A DNA stretch of 49,200 nucleotides from NCBI RefSeq assembly GCF_026130165.1, contig NZ_JAIHOM010000028.1, forward strand, positions 1 through 49,200, in the 5' to 3' direction. The notes beneath the pieces were generated by a model. The model was not told the DNA's origin. It searched no databases and saw nothing but the letters and a program-made list of their open reading frames with translations. Within the stretch, counting starts at the first letter, position 1; every line of letters begins with the position of its first letter. Shown here in pieces: positions 44,509-49,200 of the stretch. A program made the position numbers and the translations under genes. This DNA comes from Spirulina subsalsa FACHB-351 (lineage in GTDB: Bacteria; Cyanobacteriota; Cyanobacteriia; Cyanobacteriales; Spirulinaceae).

Positions 44509-45909
44509 TTAAGCTTGGGTGCGTAAATTGGGACAAAAGAGTTCTGGTTTTTGGCGAACGCCGGGCATTCCTAAGACAATGGCTAACATAAAGGTGCGGC
44601 TACAGGTGAGGGCAGTAAACATACTGACTAATACCCCAATGGCGAGGGTAAGAGCAAACCCTTTCACTAGGCCCGAACCGAGCCAGAATAGGGCAGCACA
44701 AGCGATGAGGGTGGTCACGTTGCTATCTAAGATACTGGAGAAGGCGCGGTAAAAGCCCGATTCTACGGAACGATAGAGGGTTTTCCCTGCGCGTAATTCT
44801 TCCCGGGTGCGCTCAAAGATCAGGACGTTGGCATCAACGGCCATGCCGATACTGAGGATAAATCCGGCAATCCCGGGGAGGGTGAGGGTGACTCCGACGA
44901 GGGCGTAACAGCCGAGGGTTAAGAGGGCGTAGATAATCAGGGCGAGATCGGCGATCGCACCGGGTAAGCGATAATAGACCACCATATAGACCAATACTAG
45001 GGCTAAACCCGATAAACCAGCCACCACACTCCGGTTCACACTATCCCGCCCCAAGGTTGCCCCAACGGTGCGGTTTTCGACAATTTCCACGGGGAAGGGT
45101 AGGGCCCCACCTCGTAACTGAATGGCTAAACCATTGGCTTCTTGGAGGGTGAAATTCCCAGTAATTTGCGCCCGGCCGCCTGTAATCCCGGTTTCGGCGT
45201 ACTCAATGGATACGGTGGGCGCGCTAATTAACACATCATCTAAGAAGATCCCTAACCCTCGCCCGGTTCCTGCGACGGATTTGGTCAACTCGGCAAACTT
45301 ATTGCCTCCTTCGCCATCAAAGACAATATTGACTTGCCAGCGATCGCTTGTGCCGATAGTTCCAGCCCTTGCATCCCGCAGATACTGCCCAGTCAGGTCG
45401 GTGGACTCGAACAGTTCCGCTAAAGCTTGATTGGCTAAATCCACTTGCTCTTGAGCGGCGGCAATGTCTTCAGGAGAGGCATTTTCGCTCCGTAGGGCTT
45501 CTAATTCGGCTTCGGCTAAGTCACGCAAGTTCAGTTGTGGGATGAGTTCGGTTTCTGTGCCGCGTTTTTGGCTTTTGAACTCTAACTGAGCCGTACCTTG
45601 GAGGACTTTTTCCGCCTGTTCTGGGTTACTCACTCCCGGCAACTGCACCACAATTTTATCCGGGTTAACGGTTTGGATAATCGGTTCAGCCACCCCTAAA
45701 CCATTGACCCGATTTTCCAGCACTCGTTTCACATCGGCGAGGTTTTCGGTGGTAACATCGGGAAATTCGGCGGTGGGTTGAACTTGTAACGTGAGACGCG
45801 CCCCTCCCTTCAAGTCAAGGCCGAGGTTAAGCGGCATGAGGATCAAAATGGCGATCGCGGCGGCCACCAAGGCCAGAATAAAAGCTATCGTCAAACGTTG
45901 TTTTTGCAT
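44509..45909 (-). CDS. secD: Protein translocase subunit SecD
   Basis: A 466-residue partner of SecF. The N-terminal helix is followed by LNLGLDLKGGARLTLQVQPT, the P1 domain with NRVNGLGVAEPIIQ, the insert loop with TGQYLRDAR, and the membrane domain with GFILSIGMAVDANVLIFERT, the SecD signature that carries the conserved Asp. It is full length. It begins 34 bp after the pdhB stop on the same strand, implying co-transcription. Confidence 0.97.
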   Translation of the reverse strand: MQKQRLTIAFILALVAAAIAILILMPLNLGLDLKGGARLTLQVQPTAEFPDVTTENLADVKRVLENRVNGLGVAEPIIQTVNPDKIVVQLPGVSNPEQAEKVLQGTAQLEFKSQKRGTETELIPQLNLRDLAEAELEALRSENASPEDIAAAQEQVDLANQALAELFESTDLTGQYLRDARAGTIGTSDRWQVNIVFDGEGGNKFAELTKSVAGTGRGLGIFLDDVLISAPTVSIEYAETGITGGRAQITGNFTLQEANGLAIQLRGGALPFPVEIVENRTVGATLGRDSVNRSVVAGLSGLALVLVYMVVYYRLPGAIADLALIIYALLTLGCYALVGVTLTLPGIAGFILSIGMAVDANVLIFERTREELRAGKTLYRSVESGFYRAFSSILDSNVTTLIACAALFWLGSGLVKGFALTLAIGVLVSMFTALTCSRTFMLAIVLGMPGVRQKPELFCPNLRTQA

Positions 45910-45943
45910 GGTGTTTTGAGCGTTGCCAGTAATCGCGAGTGGG

Positions 45944-46927
45944 TTAAATGCGCATTTCTACAATTTTCTGCACCGCTTCCACAATTTGGGGCGGTTGCAC
46001 AATGGTTAAATGCTCTAATTTGCCATTGTAGGGGGTGGGAATATCTTGGGACGATAATCGCATCACCGGGGCATCAAGTTCATCAAACAACTGTTCATTA
46101 ATCAAGGCCATGACTTCGGCGGCCACTCCGGCGGTTTTCATACATTCTTCTACGATAATCACCCGATGGGTTTTGCGCACCGATTCCCGGATGGTTTCCA
46201 TATCAATGGGTTTGAGGGAAATCAGGTCGATAATTTCCGGGTCGTAGCCCTCTTTTTTCAAGGTTTTAAGGGCTTGTAAGCAGTGATGCCGCATCCGGGA
46301 GTAGGTCAGGATGGTGACATCTTTCCCGGAATGAACCACTTCGGCTTTATCTAACGGACAGAGATATTCATGATCCGGTAAATCTTCTTTGAGGTTATAG
46401 AGCAGAACGTGTTCAAAAAATAGAACGGGGTTTTCATCTCGGATGGCCGCTTTAAGCAGACCTTTGGCATTATAGGGGGTGGAACAGGCGACAATTTTTA
46501 ACCCCGGGACTGCTTGGAAATAGGCCTCTAATCGTTGGGAATGTTCTGCCCCCAGTTGCCGCCCCACCCCTCCGGGGCCACGAATTACGAGGGGAATGGT
46601 GAAGTTGCCGCCGGAGGTATAGCGTAACATCCCGGCATTATTGGCAATTTGGTTGAAGGCGAGCAGGAGAAAGCCCATGTTCATCCCTTCAATGATGGGG
46701 CGCAGTCCCGTCATGGCAGCCCCGACGGCTAAACCTGTAAAGCTGTTTTCTGCAATGGGGGTGTCTAGAACTCGCAAATCGCCATATTTTTTGTACAGGT
46801 CTTTGGTGACTTTATAGGAGCCACCATAATGACCCACGTCTTCTCCTAGGACAAATACCCTAGGGTCCCGCGCCATTTCTTCATCTGTTGCCGCACGGAG
46901 GGCATTAAAAAACAGAGTCTCTGCCAT
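45944..46927 (-). CDS. pdhB: Pyruvate dehydrogenase E1 component, beta subunit
   Basis: A 327-residue subunit of the thiamine-diphosphate E1 of pyruvate dehydrogenase, making acetyl-CoA with E1-alpha, E2 and E3 (not in the window). Conserved parts are [60 protein letters not shown] with the ThDP-activating Glu, and the C-terminal [17 protein letters not shown]. The plastid-like sequence agrees with a cyanobacterial origin. Confidence 0.96.
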   Translation of the reverse strand: MAETLFFNALRAATDEEMARDPRVFVLGEDVGHYGGSYKVTKDLYKKYGDLRVLDTPIAENSFTGLAVGAAMTGLRPIIEGMNMGFLLLAFNQIANNAGMLRYTSGGNFTIPLVIRGPGGVGRQLGAEHSQRLEAYFQAVPGLKIVACSTPYNAKGLLKAAIRDENPVLFFEHVLLYNLKEDLPDHEYLCPLDKAEVVHSGKDVTILTYSRMRHHCLQALKTLKKEGYDPEIIDLISLKPIDMETIRESVRKTHRVIIVEECMKTAGVAAEVMALINEQLFDELDAPVMRLSSQDIPTPYNGKLEHLTIVQPPQIVEAVQKIVEMRI

Positions 46928-47007
46928 GCACTTTTACCAGTAGAGGGTATAGGCGATCCTATCATTGAACTGTGTCTGAGGGTAGGGAGTCGGGAGTCGG
47001 AAACAAT

Positions 47008-47120
47008 TAGGGCTTGTTGAGTAACTCTCCTCGTGGGGCTAGGGAATTGATAATTGATAATTGATAATTGTCAATTGTCAATTGTCAATTGATAATTTCT
47101 CCCCCGCTCCCCTGCTCCCC
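47008..47120 (-). repeat. Composite dispersed repeat, copy C
   Basis: Read on the minus strand: a short GGGGAGCAGGGGAGCGGGGG array (47101-47120), an AT-rich middle of alternating ATTGACA/ATTATCA units, then the 37-bp core (47044 down to 47008), differing from copy A at four positions. It starts two bases after the stop of the zeta-carotene isomerase gene and is in sense orientation with it. Confidence 0.85.
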
Positions 47121-47122
47121 AT

Positions 47123-47836
47123 TTACCAAGGCACCCTAGCTGTAACCGTCATTAACCAAGGATGCCCCCACCAAAAGAGCAGGACAAAGGCCGCAACTCC
47201 CGCATAGGCAGGGCGGAGAAATTCCCGCAGTTCTAGGGTTTGGCGACCTTCCCAAATGGCGCGGAAGGGGATAACCGAAGTGCGGGCTTTGGCTTGGCGG
47301 AAGGCTTCGCCGTAGCGCTGTTCTAAACGGCGATCGCCATGCCAGACGGCGAAGAGATGATGAGCAATCAAGCCCAAGGATGTCACCACCATAAAACTGG
47401 TGCCTAACCAAAGGGTATGGGCGACACACCAGATAATCTGTCCCACCATTTGGGGGTGGCGGGTAATGCGTATAATCCCCTGTTCATGAAGGTGAACCTG
47501 GGGTTTTTGAATGGCGGCCACTTCCAACAAGTTAAAGGTGGAGGGGTAGAGGAAGAGGAAAGACAGGGCGCTTAAACTCCAGACGACGGCTTTCACCCCG
47601 GGGACTCCCTGCACTTGCCACAAGAGCGCTCCATCATAACGGTGGTTGAAGAAGTAGATCACTAAGATGGTGGCGAAGGGGACACTGACTAGGGCAAACA
47701 GAACCCGATAAAGGCGAGCGCCGATCTTCTGTTCCCCCCAAGCACGGAGGGCGGCGAGTCCACTATGGGCGATCGCAAAACCCAACAACAAAGCCAACAT
47801 GATGCTATGACTAGGGGTAAACCAAGAATTGATCAT
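47123..47836 (-). CDS. Z-ISO: 15-cis-zeta-carotene isomerase (Z-ISO, NnrU family)
   Basis: A 237-residue integral membrane protein. It matches plant Z-ISO along its length: HSGLAALRAWGEQKIGARLY, FFNHRYDGALLWQVQGVPGV, FLFLYPSTFNLLEVAAIQKP, then RITRHPQMVGQIIWCVAHTL and HHLFAVWHGDRRLEQRYGEA. Z-ISO is a heme-dependent isomerase of the 15-cis bond in 9,15,9'-tri-cis-zeta-carotene, acting between phytoene desaturase and zeta-carotene desaturase; several of these conserved His residues are candidate heme ligands. NnrU, a denitrification-linked relative, is a less likely reading given this degree of match. Confidence 0.9.
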   Translation of the reverse strand: MINSWFTPSHSIMLALLLGFAIAHSGLAALRAWGEQKIGARLYRVLFALVSVPFATILVIYFFNHRYDGALLWQVQGVPGVKAVVWSLSALSFLFLYPSTFNLLEVAAIQKPQVHLHEQGIIRITRHPQMVGQIIWCVAHTLWLGTSFMVVTSLGLIAHHLFAVWHGDRRLEQRYGEAFRQAKARTSVIPFRAIWEGRQTLELREFLRPAYAGVAAFVLLFWWGHPWLMTVTARVPW

Positions 47837-48061
47837 AAAAATTAACGTTTTTTAATATTTGGACTAAAGTCAATTTGCGTTTAGGGTTGGTTAAGTAACA
47901 CTAATGATTGTAAGAGGACTTGTTCCCCTGTTGTGATACTGTCAATTTCAGGAACCAATCGACAATTCAGCTTTGATTGACCTATAACTTCCTTAAATCA
48001 CACGGATCAAAGCCCTTGATTCTCATGGTTCGCTTTTTTCCTCATTCTCTTTTTGGGCATT

Positions 48062-49069
48062 ATGTCTGAAATCCCTTTCACTCTAGACCAACTCCGTATC
48101 CTCAAGGCGATCGCCGTTGAGGGGAGTTTTAAAAGGGCGGCGGATAGTCTTTACGTTTCCCAACCCGCAGTTAGTCTGCAAGTGCAAAACCTCGAAAGAC
48201 AGATGAATGTCCAACTGTTTGATCGAGGAGGGCGCCGGGCAAACATGACCGAAGCGGGACATTTACTCCTCAACTACGGGGAGAAAATTCTCAGCCTCTG
48301 TCAAGAAACCTGTCGGGCCATTGAAGATTTACAAAATCTCCAAGGGGGAACCCTCATTGTCGGAGCTTCCCAAACCACAGGAACTTACTTATTGCCTCGG
48401 ATGATTGGTTTTTTTCGCCAACGTTATCCTGATGTTGCCGTACAACTTCAAGTCCACTCCACCCGTCGCACGGCTTGGAGTGTGTCCAATGGACAAGTAG
48501 ACTTAGCCATTATTGGCGGAGAAATACCGGCCGAACTTCAGGATACTCTAGATGTTCAACCCTACGCTGAGGATGAACTCGCTTTAATTTTGCCCGTGTT
48601 TCACCCCTTGGCGAAACAGGACACCATTCAAAAAGAAGACCTTTATAAACTCAACTTTATTACCCTAGATTCTCAATCCACCATTCGCAAGGTGATTGAT
48701 TACGTCTTGACGCGCTCGGAAATTGACCCCAAGCGCTTAAAAATTGAAATGGAACTCAATTCCATTGAAGCGATTAAAAACGCTGTACAAGCAGGGTTAG
48801 GGGCTTCTTTTGTCTCGATTTCTGCGATTGAGAAAGAACTTCAGATGAACATTCTGCACCGAGCGATTATTGATGAAGTGGTCGTTAACCGCACCCTGTC
48901 GGTGATTATCAACCCCAATCGTTATCGTTCCAAGGCTGCGGAGGCATTTATTCAGGAAATTCTGCCTGAATTTGCCACGAATCGGGATTTTATTCTCCCG
49001 CCTAGAAGTTCTGAGAATAACCGCAAAAATAAAGCGGAAGCTAAAGCTATTGCTGAAGCAGAAGTTTAG
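48062..49069 (+). CDS. rbcR: LysR-type regulator RbcR (Ycf30 family)
   Basis: A 335-residue LysR regulator. The helix-turn-helix is canonical ([20 protein letters not shown] followed by [18 protein letters not shown]), then [20 protein letters not shown]. The effector domain carries [20 protein letters not shown] and [20 protein letters not shown], typical of the RbcR/Ycf30 branch that controls RuBisCO (rbcLXS) and related carbon-fixation genes; NdhR and CmpR are closely related alternatives. The ATG at 48062 gives the family N-terminus [10 protein letters not shown]; an upstream TTG is disfavoured. The C-terminal 20 residues are Lys/Ala/Glu-rich and variable. Confidence 0.9.
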   Translation: MSEIPFTLDQLRILKAIAVEGSFKRAADSLYVSQPAVSLQVQNLERQMNVQLFDRGGRRANMTEAGHLLLNYGEKILSLCQETCRAIEDLQNLQGGTLIVGASQTTGTYLLPRMIGFFRQRYPDVAVQLQVHSTRRTAWSVSNGQVDLAIIGGEIPAELQDTLDVQPYAEDELALILPVFHPLAKQDTIQKEDLYKLNFITLDSQSTIRKVIDYVLTRSEIDPKRLKIEMELNSIEAIKNAVQAGLGASFVSISAIEKELQMNILHRAIIDEVVVNRTLSVIINPNRYRSKAAEAFIQEILPEFATNRDFILPPRSSENNRKNKAEAKAIAEAEV

Positions 49070-49094
49070 TCAGGTTTATCTGCAATGTCGGGTG

Positions 49095-49136
49095 AAGACC
49101 CTCGGTTTTACCGACGGGATGAAACCCGACCAGTAT
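49095..49136 (+). other. Hairpin resembling an IS605-type end, or rbcR terminator
   Basis: CCCTCGGT, a short T loop and ACCGACGGG form a stem with one bulge, followed by ATGAAACCCGACC. This resembles ends of IS200/IS605 elements in cyanobacteria. No T run follows, so it is a poor intrinsic terminator. The window ends too soon to decide. Confidence 0.35.
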
Positions 49137-49200
49137 AGAAACAGCGAAGCACGACTCTTTAGCTAAGGCTCAGGGATCACTCTTAGCATGACAATTTGTG

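Overview
The window is cyanobacterial chromosome, most likely from a filamentous, motile species. The direct evidence is psaC (photosystem I), bicA (bicarbonate uptake), sipA, an RbcR-type LysR regulator, an F-type ATP synthase operon in cyanobacterial order with split b/b' subunits, and many GCGATCGC (HIP1) octamers. The filamentous, motile guess rests on a four-gene cluster resembling the hormogonium polysaccharide (hps) genes and on a type IV pilin.

Layout. 1-2500 is an accessory, decayed patch: a secreted protein with a PVIPPAP repeat tail cut by the window edge (-), a small secreted four-cysteine protein (-), a broken UPF0175/PIN toxin-antitoxin pair (+), an IS200/IS605-type remnant and an antitoxin-like fragment (-). 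2677-8884 is the ATP synthase operon atp1-atpB-atpE-atpF'-atpF-atpH-atpA-gamma (+), ended by a strong terminator; beta and epsilon are not here. 8965-13452 holds inorganic-ion transport: bicA, then a second SulP transporter with a universal stress protein (all -), and sipA facing the other way. 13528-24093 (+) is a signalling block: a 1437-residue multi-PAS kinase, a receiver-GAF-GGDEF protein, an RRM protein, a receiver-GGDEF-EAL protein and a pentapeptide-repeat protein. 24236-34353 (-) holds xth, a TPR-like tail-anchored protein, aspA, the hps-like cluster and a DEAH helicase. 34547-43353 (+) holds nadA, an AtzG/AtzE-like amidase pair, a tiny lipoprotein, a membrane GGDEF protein, psaC, a secreted cysteine protein, pilA and a TPR-GT41 glycosyltransferase. 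43498-47836 (-) holds pdhB-secD-secF and a zeta-carotene isomerase; 48062-49069 (+) is rbcR.

How the parts relate (inference). Three GGDEF-containing proteins, a large hybrid kinase, a pilin and a polysaccharide cluster suggest surface behaviour under c-di-GMP control. bicA, the second SulP-Usp pair, rbcR and sipA suggest carbon and light acclimation.

The most unusual structure is a composite dispersed repeat present three times (38547-38678, 43377-43485, 47008-47120). It has a GGGGAGCA-type array, an AT-rich middle and a 37-bp core. All three copies lie directly behind a stop codon and point in the direction of that gene. Other points of interest are the pilA/GT41 pairing, the toxin-antitoxin graveyard, a 988-bp non-coding gap holding a near-consensus promoter, and tandem repeats in the leader of the RRM gene. 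No tRNA, rRNA or CRISPR array was seen.
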